Shown in pieces: positions 21,600-33,724 of a stretch of DNA of 64,000 nt. The stretch comes from Taudactylus pleione (Eukaryota; Chordata; Amphibia; Anura; Myobatrachidae). The notes beneath the pieces were generated by a model. It was not told the DNA's origin. It did no database searches and saw only the letters and a program-made list of their open reading frames with translations. A program made the position numbers and the translations under genes. The stretch's first letter is position 1, and every line of letters begins with the position of its first letter. Where the stretch lies: assembly GCA_031769625.1 (NCBI GenBank), contig JAUIMM010000211.1, forward strand, positions 10,745,001-10,809,000. Reading direction: 5' to 3'.

Positions 21600-22194
21600 T
21601 AGAAATGAACTTTTCTTATCACTGCATATCGTGGAAGTAAAGAGCATTTTTTTTCCCCGTTGGTCGTTAACATTGGGCCACCGACTGGTGACAGGCTAGG
21701 ATGAGAGACAGTCCTAGCGATGAGAAAGATTTGAAGTTCTCCCTTACGTGATCACTTTGCTAGGTTTGGCCATTGGCCATCGATGGTCATAGGCCAAAGG
21801 TGAGTGTTTTCACCATCAGTGGGTAGCCGTCTATGATGTAGCGATGGCTGAGCCAGAGGGTGAATCCCAAATGCGTCTTGCGCATGCGCAAAAACACAAA
21901 CATTCGATGACTCACGAACGATTGCTGCCCCCAATGGTTTAAAACCGACGGCTTTGCATTCACTAGGCAACACTGCACTTCTGAGTTTAATCCTGGCTGC
22001 GAAGTAATTGCGATGGGCATCGGATTCAGCTAGAATCCACCGGGGAGTGATGGCGGCAAGGTCCTTCTGCGGCCTGGCTGCTGCGTTAAGGTGAGCGAGG
22101 TCACGTCATCATCGGATGTCGTTACTCTGCGCAGACAAGCTCCGCACATATCTACATTGCATGGAGATCCATGTCATTTCGAAGGTCATCTCTG
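21600..22194. other. Non-coding stretch, unclassified repeats
   Basis: No gene was recognised. Inverted words (TTGGCCATTGGCCATCGATGG near 21,766; first 20 bases are the palindromic part) and GCGCATGCGC (21,881-21,890) suggest MITE remnants. The former resembles GGATGGCCATCGATGG at 28,151. Confidence 0.3.
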
Positions 22195-22585
22195 CATTCG
22201 TGCGCATGCGCGAGACCCGGCTAGCGATGGCCGCTGTCAGTCCGGGTCTCGCACCAAAGGGGGTGAGCTGTCGATGTTGATTGACAGCTCGCCCCGTTTG
22301 GAAGGCGGGTCAGGGGGGGGTGGCCGGCCAAACTGAGGCGTTCCCGGCCAGAGCAGAAAGCTCCCTGGGGCTTGCGAGTGCCGAGACCCAACCTTAGGGT
22401 CTCGTCGCAAGCCCTGATGGTCGCGATGGTCCTGACCATCACGACCATCACCCTGGTCGGTCGCTAAGCTGTGGGTGGTAACCCACAGCTTAGCTAGCGC
22501 CAGGGAGGCCGCACTTCAAGATGCAAACGGCCGCCCTCAATCAGTGCGACCGCTTGCATCTAATGACCGGGTCTGAATGAGACCC
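22195..22585 (-). mobile_element. Multi-hairpin MITE, copy C (partial)
   Basis: It has the same orientation and block order as copy B: GCGCATGCGCGAGACCCGG, GGGTCTCGCACCAAAGGGGG, GTGAGCTGTCGATG..TTGACAGCTCGCCCC, GGCGTTCCCGGCC, CTTGCGAGTGCCGAGACCC..GGGTCTCGTCGCAAG, GATGGTCGCGATGGTC..GACCATCACGACCATC and AGCTGTGGGTGGTAACCCACAGCT (inner 20 bp shared). The right end GGGTCTGAATGAGACCC is present. The left end is missing or diverged, and no target duplication was found. Confidence 0.8.
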
Positions 22586-23033
22586 ACTGTTCTCAATACC
22601 TGAATTAGTATATGAGCACCACAGCTATTAGATGCCGTAATTTTTTCCCAGGTGTTTTTGTAACTATGGAAATAATTGTGTTGCTACTTTCTTCCTCAGA
22701 GCGATGTGGAAGCAAATAACATTTTACTGCTGCTTGGTAGAGACGGGCCACCATGGCAGTGAGTAGGGCTCCTTGTTGTCATCTAAATATCACTGATGCT
22801 GATGCTTTGGCTGGGCCTCTTTTCGGAAGTGCAAGATTGCGGAGGCGCAGGGTGACACAGTCCTAGGAGGTGCCGTGTTTGTCGATTTCCACGAGTGCTC
22901 TTAGATTGCCACCAAAGTGCCTCAGCTTCTAGAGACAAAATGGCGGCATTTGCTGTGAAACAAAGGTGTGCATGGTAAGGGCGTTCCTTGCATAGTACAG
23001 TGTGGGCGCACCTCATTTTGGGGGGTATCCGGT
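22586..23033. other. Non-coding stretch, no recognised feature
   Basis: No exon, repeat family or RNA gene was recognised here. Confidence 0.3.
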
Positions 23034-23690
23034 CATTAGGCCTACAGTAAAAAGGTAGACAATGTTTAGGTAGACAATACAAGCTAGACAGGCAACGTTG
23101 ACACACTAAAGGTCGACTGGTAATAAGGTCGACAGGTGCAGAAGGTCAACAGGGTCATTAGGTCAACACAGAAATGGTTGACGCATTGTTATTTTTTTAG
23201 GGTTAGGCACTTCCCGGAAGGTTAGGCACTTATTCTGACGGTTAGGGTTAGGCACCAGGAGGGAGGTTTAGGGCTAGGCACTTACCGGAGGGTTAGGCTC
23301 TAGAGGGGATGGTTAAGGTCAGGCACCTATCCCGGTGGTTAGGGTTAGGCACCAGGAGGGAGGTTTAGGGCTAGGCACTTACCGGAGGGTTAGGCTCTAG
23401 AAGGGACGGTTAAAGTCAGGCACCTATCCCGACAGTTAGGGTTAGGCATCAAGGGAAGGGTTAGAGTGAAGATTAGGGCTAGAAAAAAAAAACATGTGTC
23501 GACCATTTCTGTGGCAACCGTTTCTGCCCTAATGACCTTGTCGACATTCAGTACGTCGACCTTCTTACCAGTCGACCTTTACTTTGTCGACCTTCAGACC
23601 ATGTCAACTTTCAGACCCTGTCAACCTATTGCCTGTCTAACTTGCATTGTCTACCTAAACATTGTCTACCTCTTTATTGTAGACCTAATG
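23034..23690. repeat. Inverted-repeat element with TTAGGG-like core (GTCGAC type), short member
   Basis: Ends are CATTAGGCCTACA and TGTAGACCTAATG. Arms (23,034-23,195 and 23,490-23,690) are built of words such as GGTAGACAATG, AAAGGTCGACTGG, AAGGTCGACAGG and their inverses CATTGTCTACC, CCAGTCGACCTTT and CTTGTCGACATT. The core is GGTTAGGGTTAGGCACC with GGCACTTACCGGAGGGTTAG. This is the same architecture and vocabulary as 14,484-16,172 but with only ~300 bp of core. Confidence 0.85.
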
Positions 23691-23944
23691 ATCCACATCC
23701 CTTTGGGGACCAGTGCTAAAATTATATTTCATTTTGTGGAGTGAGATTATTGAAATTAGTGAAGATTTCGATACTGACGTCCCTTGCTATGTGGAGGGGC
23801 TCGTGGCTATTTCCACTCCAGAAAATAACCTGAATTTTGCCAAGTTTCTTCTGTGTGAACCTTCAATGGTAAAAACTATGGCAAGTAGCTGCAATCCCTA
23901 GAGCCTGGCCCCATCAGTACCCAGGCCCTTCCAATGTCTCAGCG

Positions 23945-24112
23945 GCCCTATATGTACTAAACTGTAACACACTTAGATGCCAGCCAATCAGCTCCTAATT
24001 GTCATCTCACAGGCTGTGTTTGAAAAATGACAGTTGGGAGCTGATTGGCTGGCACCTTATCACTATTCTCTCTTCACTTCTCCTAACACTGCTTAGTAAA
24101 TAGACCCCTTAT
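23945..24112. mobile_element. Stem-loop MITE
   Basis: GCCAATCAGCTCCTAATTGTC and GACAGTTGGGAGCTGATTGG (first 20 bases compared) form the arms around GGCTGTGTTTGAAAAATGA. The right end is TTAGTAAATAGACCCC. The family is that of 3,380-3,562. 23,691-23,944 and 24,113-24,359 hold nothing recognised. Confidence 0.7.
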
Positions 24113-24359
24113 TCTCCTCAATCCCTACAGCCCAAATTCACCATTGGTCCATCTACAGCAAGAGAATAAGATAATAAGACATAATTTACCTGGAATGTCA
24201 GCACAAGATGGCTAGCTATAAATTGTACTTGAAGGTTAGCCTCTATGTCTTGATATATTTAGCTATATTATCAAGGGAAGCTAAAAATGGCGGAATGATT
24301 GTTAAAAAAAAAACCTGTATAAGCAGTGAGATCTGATGGCTTCAAGTCAGTGTTCGTTA

Positions 24360-25665
24360 TAAATCCTCCCCCCACCCCCTGTGGTGCAGGGGCCCAAAGC
24401 TGCCGCTGCACCCGCCGCTAGTGTCTCCGCCGCTACTGTAGTGCAGACCACAGTGAGAGCAGTCCACATTACACAGTAACAAACACACAGCCGCCATATA
24501 GCAGCAGATGAGAGTCAGACAGACTCTCATTGGCTGCTGCATCTACGGAGGGAGCCGACTGGACAGCGGCAGCGGGTGATGGGAGAGACGTCATAGTGCA
24601 GGAGAAGAGCGGGCTGGGACTCAGAGTGGACAGCGGCGGTCGTATCAGGAGCGGGGATTCAGGTAAGTTGTCTTTTTTATTTTATTTTGTGTGTGTGTAA
24701 GGGGCACTGGTACTGCATAGGAGGGGCGCTACTGGGGGCACTGTATGGGGGGCGCAACTGGGGATACTGTATAGGGGTGGCTGCTACTAGGGGCAATGCA
24801 TAAGGGGGATCACTACTGGGGCAATGCATAGGGGGGAACTACTACTGGGGGCAATACATGGAGGGAACTACTACTGTGACAATGCATAGGGGGAACTACT
24901 ACTGGGGGCAATGCATAGGTGGAACTACTACTGGGGGCAATGCATAGGGGGAACTACTACTGGGGGCAATGCAAAGGGGGGAACTACTACTGTGGCAATG
25001 CATAGGGGGGACTACTACTGTGGCAATGCATAGAGGGAACTACTACTAGGGGCAATGCATAGGGGGAACTACTACTGGGGGCAATGCATAGGGGGAACTA
25101 CTAGTGGGGGCAATGCATAGGGGGACTACTACTGGGGGCACTGCATAGGGGGGCTACTACTGGTGGAATGCATAGCGGGGACTACTAATGGGGGGACTAC
25201 TACTGGGGCAATGCATAGGGGGAACTACTACTAGGGGCAATGCATAGGGGGAACTACTACTGGGGGCAATGCATAGGGGGAACTACTAGTGGGGGCAATG
25301 CATAGGGGGACTACTACTGGGGGCACTGCATAGGGGGGCTACTACTGGTGGAATGCATAGCGGGGACTACTAATGGGGGGACTACTACTGGAGCAATGCA
25401 TAGGGGGAACTACTATTGGGGGCAATGCATTGGGGGGACTACTACTGGGGGAAATGCATAGGGTGGACCACTTCTAGGGGTACTGTATAAGGGGCACTAC
25501 ATAGGGGGACCACTACTGGGGGAACTGTATATGGGGCTGCTGGGGCCACTGTATGTGGGGCACTACTGTGGGCACTGCATAGGGGGGCCACTACTGTGGG
25601 CACTGCATAGGGGGGCCCAAAGCATATTCTTGCACCTGGGCCCACTACTCTCTAGTTCCGCCATT
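24360..25665. repeat. Dispersed repeat with minisatellite, inverted relative of 6,245-8,185
   Basis: 24,480-24,670 is the inverse of 7,780-7,990, sharing the GAGAGTCAGACAGACTCTC hairpin, GGGAGAGACGTCAT and GGAGCGGGGATTCAGGTAAG. A minisatellite of ~31 bp (GCATAGGGGGAACTACTACT, 24,770-25,480) follows. It contains a higher-order duplication: 25,050-25,200 is repeated at 25,230-25,385. The right end is CTAGTTCCGCCATTG. Together with 6.2-8.2 kb it shows that this repeat family carries an expandable tandem seed. Confidence 0.75.
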
Positions 25666-25918
25666 GCATTAGAGAGAACATGCAAAGAACAGGGCCCCCT
25701 TATAAAGAAGGGGACAAGGGTACATCAGAACCACCCACTTTCATTCGCAGTATGTCAAATCTTCCATAGAAACAAACCAAGCACCCAAGTTCATCCATGA
25801 TTCTGCTTCACCAAGTTAATGACCCCTAGAGAAGGGGTGGGGCACTCAGGCAAGGAGGGCCCACCAGGGAGTTCCCCTGTACACTTATGGGCCAATCTGA
25901 CCCTATTATCACTTAAGG

Positions 25919-26123
25919 CAGGGGTGTCCAAATCAGTCCTCAAGGACCTCTTACAGTTCATGTTTTCCAGACCACCTATGGATCTGTAGAATGTGGCAGT
26001 TAGAAATGAATGCACCATGTTTTAAAATGTGACAGTTGGTAATGACTACACCTGTGCACCAGCTAGGGGGTCTGGAAAACGTGACCTGTCAGGGGATCTC
26101 GAGGACTGGGTTGGCCACCCCTG
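25919..26123. mobile_element. hAT-type MITE with perfect 8-bp target duplication
   Basis: The 205-bp element starts CAGGGGTGTCCAAATC and ends GGTTGGCCACCCCTG. ACTTAAGG is duplicated at 25,911-25,918 and 26,124-26,131. Terminal and duplication features are diagnostic of hAT. It is non-coding. 26,132-27,450 contains no recognised gene or repeat apart from A/T runs (26,598-26,625, 26,771-26,786) and a C run (27,213-27,222). Confidence 0.92.
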
Positions 26124-27352
26124 ACTTAAGGAAATGAGGAAAACCCACCAAACTGCAGCATGCAAGATGGACACTAATCATTTGTCTGGGTGCGCTGACA
26201 TAGGCGGCCATGTTCAGATGGATTATCTGTGCCTCCACCGGGCTGGTGCACTGTTCGCTTGGGCAACCGATGGTGCTTCTTAGTACGCACAGTGGCCATT
26301 GTCATAAAGACGCATTTGCGTTGCGGCAAAACACGCAGCTGCGGCTGCAATAATGTGAACCTTAATGGCCCTATTCGGACTAAACAGACCACATGATTGT
26401 CACCAGTCTTTGCACCGAACCAAGTATCTTTAAACCCTTGTTTACTCAAAGAGTCATTCTGAACATATGTTGTTGTCATAATTAAGCAATTTATCTGAAG
26501 TGTGTCAAGACCCCTTTTTTCTCACATTGAGATTAATAATTTCTTCCCCTCTGCTGCCCTCTTCTGATAGGACAATGGTACTACACTAACAAAATCTTTT
26601 TTTTTTCTTTTTTTTCTTTTTGGTCGGTGAAATTTTTTTGATGAAATGAGAAACAAATTGTGTAAATTTAGAGTGTTGGTTATTTCAGCAATTTAATTTA
26701 AAAGCATTGAGTTTATTCCCCAATATCATATTCCACTGCTCCACACAAATTACTATATGGACTCGATGCTAGCAAAAAAAAAAAAAAAGACCCCAGCACA
26801 ATGCTGGAAAGTTCACTTTGTCCTTCCGGGCCTTAGAGATGTGATCAGACTGAGAAAAACTGTCCGCAAATGGGTAACTAACATTTTATTGACCCTAGTC
26901 CAGAGGCAGTCAAACTCAAGGTTTCAAGCACAGCGATGGCCTATAGGAATTCCTGCTTTATTTCTTGGAGGACTGCAGACCCAGCCATAAGGTGGTATAT
27001 TTTTGATTTTTGAGCGATTTTTGCTGAGACAATCTAATTTGCAGTGCTGTCTGACATATCTGGGGAGCATTTACACCATGATAAGATTCACATTCAGATA
27101 TTACATTGGTAAATATTTAGTATTATGTAGCCTGCACATGTCGGCAATATACCGTGTATAATTATGGGTATAAACATGTTGGCATGTTGTACTCAGGGCC
27201 TGCAACCGACACCCCCCCCCCCTCCTCCGACACCTCCTACCACTCTTGCCCTGGCCTATCCTGTTTCATATCTTGTGGACACAGTCCAGGTCCACACTCC
27301 CATCCCATTACCAATATGGCAATGCCACAGCTGGCAGCTTCACAGATAATAC

Positions 27353-27720
27353 AGTGGCGGAACTTCATAACGGGTGCCTGGATGCAGGACTCATTAAAGG
27401 CACCCCCGTAGTGTAGGCGAGGGCAGGGACACACAGTATATATGTCTGCACACTGCCTATATCACACCTCCCAACTGTCCCGAATTCAGCGGGAAAGTCA
27501 CACTTTTCCGGCAACTGTCCCGCTGTCCGACCTGTGGGCCACAGTGTCCTGCAGGCGGTCGGGAGGTTGGGGAACACTGTCCGCGCACATGCAGTCTGCC
27601 TCCATTTAGTGCAGGGAGCAGGCTGGGGGCAGCCCGGCAGCTTCCAGAATACTGGGCTCATCCCTAGTGTGACGTGAAAACAGGGGCGTGACACGCGGCC
27701 ATGCCCCGAAACATCTTAAT
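27353..27720. repeat. MITE fragments (ACAGTGGCGGAACTT and CACCTCCCAACTGTCCCG)
   Basis: At 27,353 a GTGGCGGAACTT end resembles the terminus of the 24,360-25,665 repeat. At 27,465 CACCTCCCAACTGTCCCG and the following GGGACAGT/ACTGTCC words resemble the MITE at 5,833-6,184, without a defined right end. Confidence 0.45.
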
Positions 27721-28139
27721 CAAGGGGACCTGGCCTATCGAGAATGACCTCTTTCTAGGCGCGTGCGTCATGCGTATCCCGCGGCATCATCTTTCCGGTG
27801 ATAAATTTGGAAGGATGGCGCATGGGCAGAAGAAAGCAATGATTCTAGTACAGCGCCAGAACCTTTGCTAGCTCCTGTGCAGCACCATTTTTCTGAATAC
27901 ATCACTGGCAAGATGGCCCCGCGCGAGAAGCATAGGGAGCCAGCGCACTGCATGGGAGGCACAATGGTCGGTTTTGGATGCAGGGTGTGCAGTGCAGGGC
28001 TCCCCTGGACCTGTGATAGATAGGCCACTAGTGATAATGATAAGTTACAGAGGAGCCCTGTGACCATATAAAGCATGAGGAAGAGCAGACTGAAACACCG
28101 AAGCAGTAGATGAAATACTTACAGTATATATGAGGTATG

Positions 28140-28450
28140 TCCTAAAAGTAGGGATGGCCATCGATGGTTTGCCACCAATGGCGAATGGTTTTGTCATTGG
28201 TGGCGGAGATCTGATTGTTCTCTGCCATTGATTACTTTTTCTCCAACCTTGCGCTGGGGTACGGAACTTAGCCACACCCCCAGGCAGCACCACTAAGCAA
28301 CGCCCCTTTCCTGATTGGTCCACTGGCAGGATGTCAATAACTGGTTCACAGCATCAATGGTTTCCAGTGAATGGTTTCATGCCATCCATGTTAACCACTG
28401 ATTGCTCCCTCGATGGTAAACCCACCAATGACCATGCCTACCACAAATGG
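28140..28450. repeat. Hairpin-rich remnant (CCATCGATGG, CCACCAATGGCG words)
   Basis: Inverted words CCATCGATGG, TTGCCACCAATGGCGAATGG and CATTGGTGGCGG fold back (28,150-28,210), and related words recur to 28,445. It is probably a MITE, but ends and target duplication are not clear. 28,451-29,218 has no recognised feature. Confidence 0.4.
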
Positions 28451-29218
28451 ACTCTTTAGTGGATTATTTTATCTTTGTCACATGCTACCATAAATAACTC
28501 GATATAAATCACAACTGTTTATACACATGTTAAGAGTCCACTCACGTGCTATGAACATATTTAGGTTTTTAGAATCCACAGTGAAATAAAGTCCCTTTTC
28601 TGGGCCGTTGTATGCCACCGGTATGTTTAATGGCTTGCCCAAGCCTGGGTATGCTTACTGCACTTTAGGCCATAGAATTACAAACAGCAAGTCCTTAGTA
28701 TTATCACTTATGAAGAAGTCCTCCTACACATGGAAGCCGGTGTGTTTGGTAATCAGACTTTACATTTGTACTCCAGACAAGACCAGACGGAGCCTCAGTT
28801 TAGTAAATAACAACTGATTCAACTTCTAAATCTTTACATTTAGGTATAAAAGCCCAGACACATTAGAAAATTACTTCATCATTTAATAATTATTTTAGAT
28901 CCGGCTGGCTTTTCATCTCTCTGCTGCAGACGGTTCAGTCTGTCATTGAGCTAATTCCTAATCAAATACGTTTTTTTCCTGTGGGATTCTGTGGAATTAG
29001 TGAGAAGTGTATTAGACTTTTAATACACATCACGTTTGAGTAGAACACACAGGAACTGACAACATAAGGTCGGTAATATACTAACATAAGCTCATACTGC
29101 ATTGTGTAAACAAACAGTGCTATATTTTAAAAAAATCCCCTTTGTGTTTGTTGGATGTGTATATTCATTCTTGCAGTGCTCACCTGGACGTCTAGGCCCA
29201 ATTGCTATTTACAGCTAC

Positions 29219-30225
29219 ATCAGTTTTGCCAGTATAATTGTACACACACCCATCAGCCATAACATGAAACCACCTGCCCAATATTGTGTATGTCCTCCTC
29301 GTGTCACCAAAACAACACTGACCTGTGGAAGCATGGACTCCACAAGACCTCTGAAGGTGTCCTGTGGTATCTGGCTTCAAGACGTTAGCAGCAGATCCTT
29401 TAAGTCCTTTAAGATGTGAGGTGAGGCCTCCATGGCTCAGACTTGTGTTTCCAGCACATCCCACAGATGCTCAATCGGATTGATACTTGGGGAGTTTGGA
29501 GACCAAGTCATCACATTAATCTCTTTGACATGTTCAACAAACCATTCCTGAACACTGTTTGCAGTGTGGCCGGGCGCATTATCCTGCTGACAGAGGCCGC
29601 TGCCATCCAGGAATACCGTTGCCATTATGGGGTGTACTTGGTCTGCAGTAATGTCTGGGTAGGTGGTACGTGTCACAGTAACATCCACATGAATGCCGGG
29701 ACCCATGGTCTCCCAGCAGGACATTGCCCAGAGCATCACGCTGCCTCTGCCGGTATGCCTTCTTCCCATAGCGCATCCTGGTGCCCATCCAAATGTGATT
29801 AATCAGACCAGGCCACAGTCTTCCATTGCTCCATGGTTTGGTGCTGGGCTCACTTGCTCATTGTAGGAGCTTTTGGCGGTGGACAGGGGTCAGCATGGGC
29901 ACTCTTGCCAGTCTGTGGCGATGCACGGCGTGTACTGACACCTTACTATCATAGCTAGCATTAACTGTTTCAGTAATTTGTGCTACGGTTGCTTCTCTGT
30001 GTGACCGGACCAGACGGGATAGCCATCTCTCTTCAGGTGGATCAATGAGTCTTGGGTGCCCATGACCCTGTCGCTGGTTCACCAGTTGTCCTTCCTTAGA
30101 TAATTTTAGGTAGGTAATAACCAGTGCATTCCAGGAACAACCCACAAAACCTGCCATTTTGGAAATGCTCTGACCCTAGCCATCATAATTTGGCCTTTGT
30201 CAAAGTCACTCAGATCTTTACCCCA
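29219..30225 (-). mobile_element. Decayed Tc1-like transposon
   Basis: The plus-strand left end carries the Tc1-type terminal phrase CATCAGCCATAACATGAAAC followed by CACCTGCCCAATATTGTG, and the minus strand encodes a broken transposase between about 29,430 and 30,160. The opposite terminal repeat is not visible beyond about 30,225, so the 5' end of the element is probably deleted or diverged. Confidence 0.85.
29437..30160 (-). pseudogene. Tc1-like transposase, broken by internal deletions
   Basis: Tc1-family DDE transposase for cut-and-paste transposition, read on the minus strand. The N-terminal part (about 30,157 down to 29,860) gives MAGFVGCSWNALVITYLKLS and GHGHPRLIDPPEERWLSRLV, part of the paired-like DNA-binding region. 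The C-terminal part (29,769-29,437) gives GSVMLWAMSCWETMGPGIHV, GLCQQDNAPGHTANSV with the second catalytic Asp, and SPNSPSINPIEHLWDVLE with the catalytic Glu. The segment holding the first catalytic Asp, around 29,780-29,870, is shortened and carries a stop (WSD followed by a stop codon). A ~12-residue deletion is also apparent near HRHRLARVPM. It is non-functional. Confidence 0.9.
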
Positions 30226-31300
30226 CAGGACCTACTGTTGCTGAGCGCTGGGCAAGCCCCCATTGTGTGTCATGCACCCCCAAAAAGCATACATCAGGGG
30301 GCACGCGAGAGGCCGGTAAGTGCCACACAGTGTCATCACACCCGGTGGCTCCTCTTGACTGGTTGCACATGCGCAGTGGAGTTGGAGAGAGGCAGAGGAG
30401 CAGAGCTTGGTGAGTTGCCGCATGTATGAAGATAGAGAGAATGGACAAGCAACGACGCTGAAATATTACAGAGTGCCAAGTGCTATTGAATACCCTCTGA
30501 TGGTGCACTGAGAACCGCTGCAGAGTGCCAGCAGGGTGAGGCTGAGATTCGGAGACATTGTGTCAGTACTGGGAGCCGCAGCTAAGATTGGTGGAGGCTT
30601 GTGAGAGTAAAGGCTGTAAAAGCGACTACCCTACCCCCTAAACCAAAGCTATTCTTTCTCTGGAATCAGGAAAGACCAGCATTTGATGCTAATCCTACTA
30701 CTTTTGCCTATTGTGGATTACAAGTACATGCATGTTATAGGACAGTGACTCTCCAGAAACAGAGTACTCCAACAAAAAAACTTTGTGCTCACTTTACCGT
30801 AAATGACTGATCAGTTTCAGGTTTTTGCTAATTCTGATGAGTATAAACTGATTTGCTATTCCCTTATAGCTGTGGTTTGTTAAAGTTATTGTGTGTCTAG
30901 GGTATAGTGAAACCATTGAGAACCTGTATTTTCCCTAGTCAAAGCCAAAGAGGTTCTGCGGCAGCTAAGATAAAGAAGTCTAGAAGAAGAGTAATTGCCT
31001 ATTTGTCACCGTATTGCAAACTACTGTGTTATGTTTGCTATATCTCTTTTGTGCTGTAATTTACTATCATATGCAAGGTGATTATTTTCTTCATGCTGTA
31101 ACCCACCTTTAACCTACATCCTCCTACCCCCCCTTTTATAAACATACTTGATTATTATTTTTGCCTAGAGAAAGTAACCTTTTTTTAGTACAATAAATAT
31201 ATTTACAGACAAAAAACACTTTTTTATGATTTGTCCCCTAGCAAATTTTTTTAAATATTGATATCATGGCAAAGTGTATGGAAGTCTGTCTCACTGGGAT
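30226..31300. other. Non-coding stretch, no recognised gene
   Basis: No conserved exon, RNA or defined repeat. The first ~400 bp is GC-richer, the rest AT-rich. Confidence 0.3.
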
Positions 31301-31721
31301 CGGTATGGCGGTTCTAATCCCGATGCTGGAAGACTGGTGGTTCTAATAAGTATTTTCCTATTCACTAACCTAACCCTCCCTTAGGGGTGCCTAACCCTAA
31401 CCTCCCCCCCAAGTGCCTAAACCTAACCCCCCCTTCCCCTCAGCCTAAACCTACGTCTCCCGGGGGGTGCCTAACCCTAACCACCTCCCGGAGGTGCCTA
31501 ACCCTAACCCCCCTTCCCCTAGCCTAACCCTCCCGGGGGGGTTGCCTAACCCTCCCCCCCCGCGGCTGTCCGCGCCCGGCATACCTTCGATCGGGATGCC
31601 GGGGGTCGGGCTCCCGGCGTAGATAAAATGACAGGCGTTGGGATTTCGATGCCTGTCATTAGACCCTTGTCGGGATGCCGACGGTTGGCATTTAGACGGT
31701 CGGCATCCCGACTGCATACCG
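31301..31721. repeat. Inverted-end element with CCTAACCCTAACC core (GTCGG type)
   Basis: The left end CGGTATGGCGG..ATCCCGATGCTGG and the right end CGGTCGGCATCCCGAC..GCATACCG are inverted. The core (31,365-31,560) is CCTAACCCTAACC with C runs. This is the same design as 13,815-14,145 in the opposite orientation. 31,722-32,507 holds no recognised gene. Confidence 0.7.
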
Positions 31722-32507
31722 TCTCACTAGCATAATGTCCCTGGTGGCAATGACAGCTGCAGTCTAGGGAGGGGGGGGGGTGCAGCTGGCAGGGGCACCT
31801 TCAGCTGCTGTGAGTCTCATTGGTTCTTAAGGGGGCGGTCACGAATGAGAGTGGGCAGATTAGTGGGCTTGTGCCTTACTTAGCTATGGCAGCATTCAGG
31901 GCAGGGTTGGTGTGTTTGGGGCAGCATGCACACCGTGTCCAGAAGGAGGTTAAGGTATTTGGGTAGGGGAGGGCAGATAGTCACATGGTTACTGTCGCAG
32001 TGTCCGGGCAGCCAGTGAGAGCTGTCAGGGGAGGGTGGGTCCGGGTCTCCCTGCAGCTCTCTATTGAGCCTGTGCTAGACACACAGCCTTAGCTCTTTAT
32101 ACAATAGATTACAGGTGTTTTCATGTCAGAAAACGACACAAGAAACAGGTGTAAACTTAAAAGTAATTTTTTTTTTATTACAGTCTTGGCAATTTACTGT
32201 AGATGCAAACTTGTTTATAGTACAATGAGACTGGCAGTTTGTCTAAGAGTATAATACAGAGTTATAATTAAAAGCCAATAAGCAAAATAAGTGTGATGTC
32301 TTACATACATGACCTTTTAAAAGAATATCAAAGCTTTAAATATTACAACTAAGACAACATATGTACATTTTATAGATGTATATTACAAGCCATTTTGGGT
32401 GAGGCGAATTCACTTTTACAACAAAGTAAAATAGATCTTTTTGGTTTTTAAATCACACTGATGTTGCCTATACAATACATAGTTTAAGATAGATATTTTG
32501 TTTTTGT

Positions 32508-32684
32508 TAGGGAAATATTTACTAAAGTGCAGATTTTTAGTAGTGGAGATGTTGGCCATAGTAACCAATCAGATTCTAGCTATTATCTTCTAGAAGGTGC
32601 TAGATAAATGTTAAGTAGAGTCTGATTGGTTGCTATGAGCAACATCTCCACTTCTAAAAGCCCGCACTTTAGTAAATATCCTCC
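32508..32684. mobile_element. Stem-loop MITE (ATATTTACTAAAGTGC ends)
   Basis: GGAAATATTTACTAAAGTGC at the left and GCACTTTAGTAAATATCC at the right enclose arms AGTGGAGATGTTG/CAACATCTCCACT and CCAATCAGA/TCTGATTGG. A second copy is at 42,031-42,207 and a diverged one at 43,690-43,822. It ends 14 bp before the Harbinger element. Confidence 0.8.
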
Positions 32685-33724
32685 TTAGAGTGAATTAAGG
32701 CCCTCATTCAGAGCCGCACGTTAACAACAGTACGCTCGTTGCGTTCCGATGTTGACTAACCGCGCATGCGTCGGTGTTACACTGCGCATGTGCGTACGGC
32801 AGATTGCGAGTTTTTTTTCTCTCGTTCCTAAAATAGCGTACAGGAAGTGACATGTCAAATGTGATTGACAGAACAGGGCGTTTTTGGGTGTTGACGGGGG
32901 TGGAGATGAAAAAACGCAGGCGTGGCGAGGCGTTTTTGGGGCGTACATACATTAGCAGATGCGAACGTCAAATGTGTTCGGACCGTCTCATACGTCACTG
33001 GAACATCCGCTTTCCCTTCAAAATGCTCGCACAGCTTAGGGTCAGGATTACTCGACCACATTGGCGATGGCCTTCTCCTCCGTCCCGGGACTCAACGATG
33101 GTGCTGCGATTAATCGCGGCTGGTCAGTAAAGTAATTAGTGTTGGATTGAAAACCGGCTTGGTATGTGTTTGGAAAGCAGTTTATTGGGATAGCACAAAA
33201 GCGTACGCAGGTGGAAATCAGAGCTGCTAATGTCATGATTACACAATCAATTAGCGTACATTTTTGGTGTTTTATTTTGGCCACAATTTGTTGGTTATGG
33301 CCTATTGTAACAATAATGTCATCATGTTTTAATTAGCTCCCCTTTTTTTTGGTTTACTGTGGAATTTGCATCGCTATGTGATTTTTTAAACGTTCCTTAA
33401 AGAGGCCTTTTTTTTTTTTTAAGAGGGTCAGTTTTTGCCTTTAGGGCCAGGATTAAATGTAACCCATTTGTACAATAATGTCACAATACAATGTCAGTTT
33501 TTTGTTTTAAATTTATTGTTTAAACACAAACAAATTGGCCTAATATTTTGTTGCCTTTTTTTTGTGGCAAAGATATTTGGAAAAAAAAAAAAAAAAGCCA
33601 TAACTGGTAACATAAACGTAAATACCAAATTTAAAAAAATTTCACAAGAAAGGAGAGGGAAGTTTTGACCAGAAAGGAATATGAGCCAAGCACAGAAGGA
33701 GTGTGGGAAATGTCGCCATTGCTG

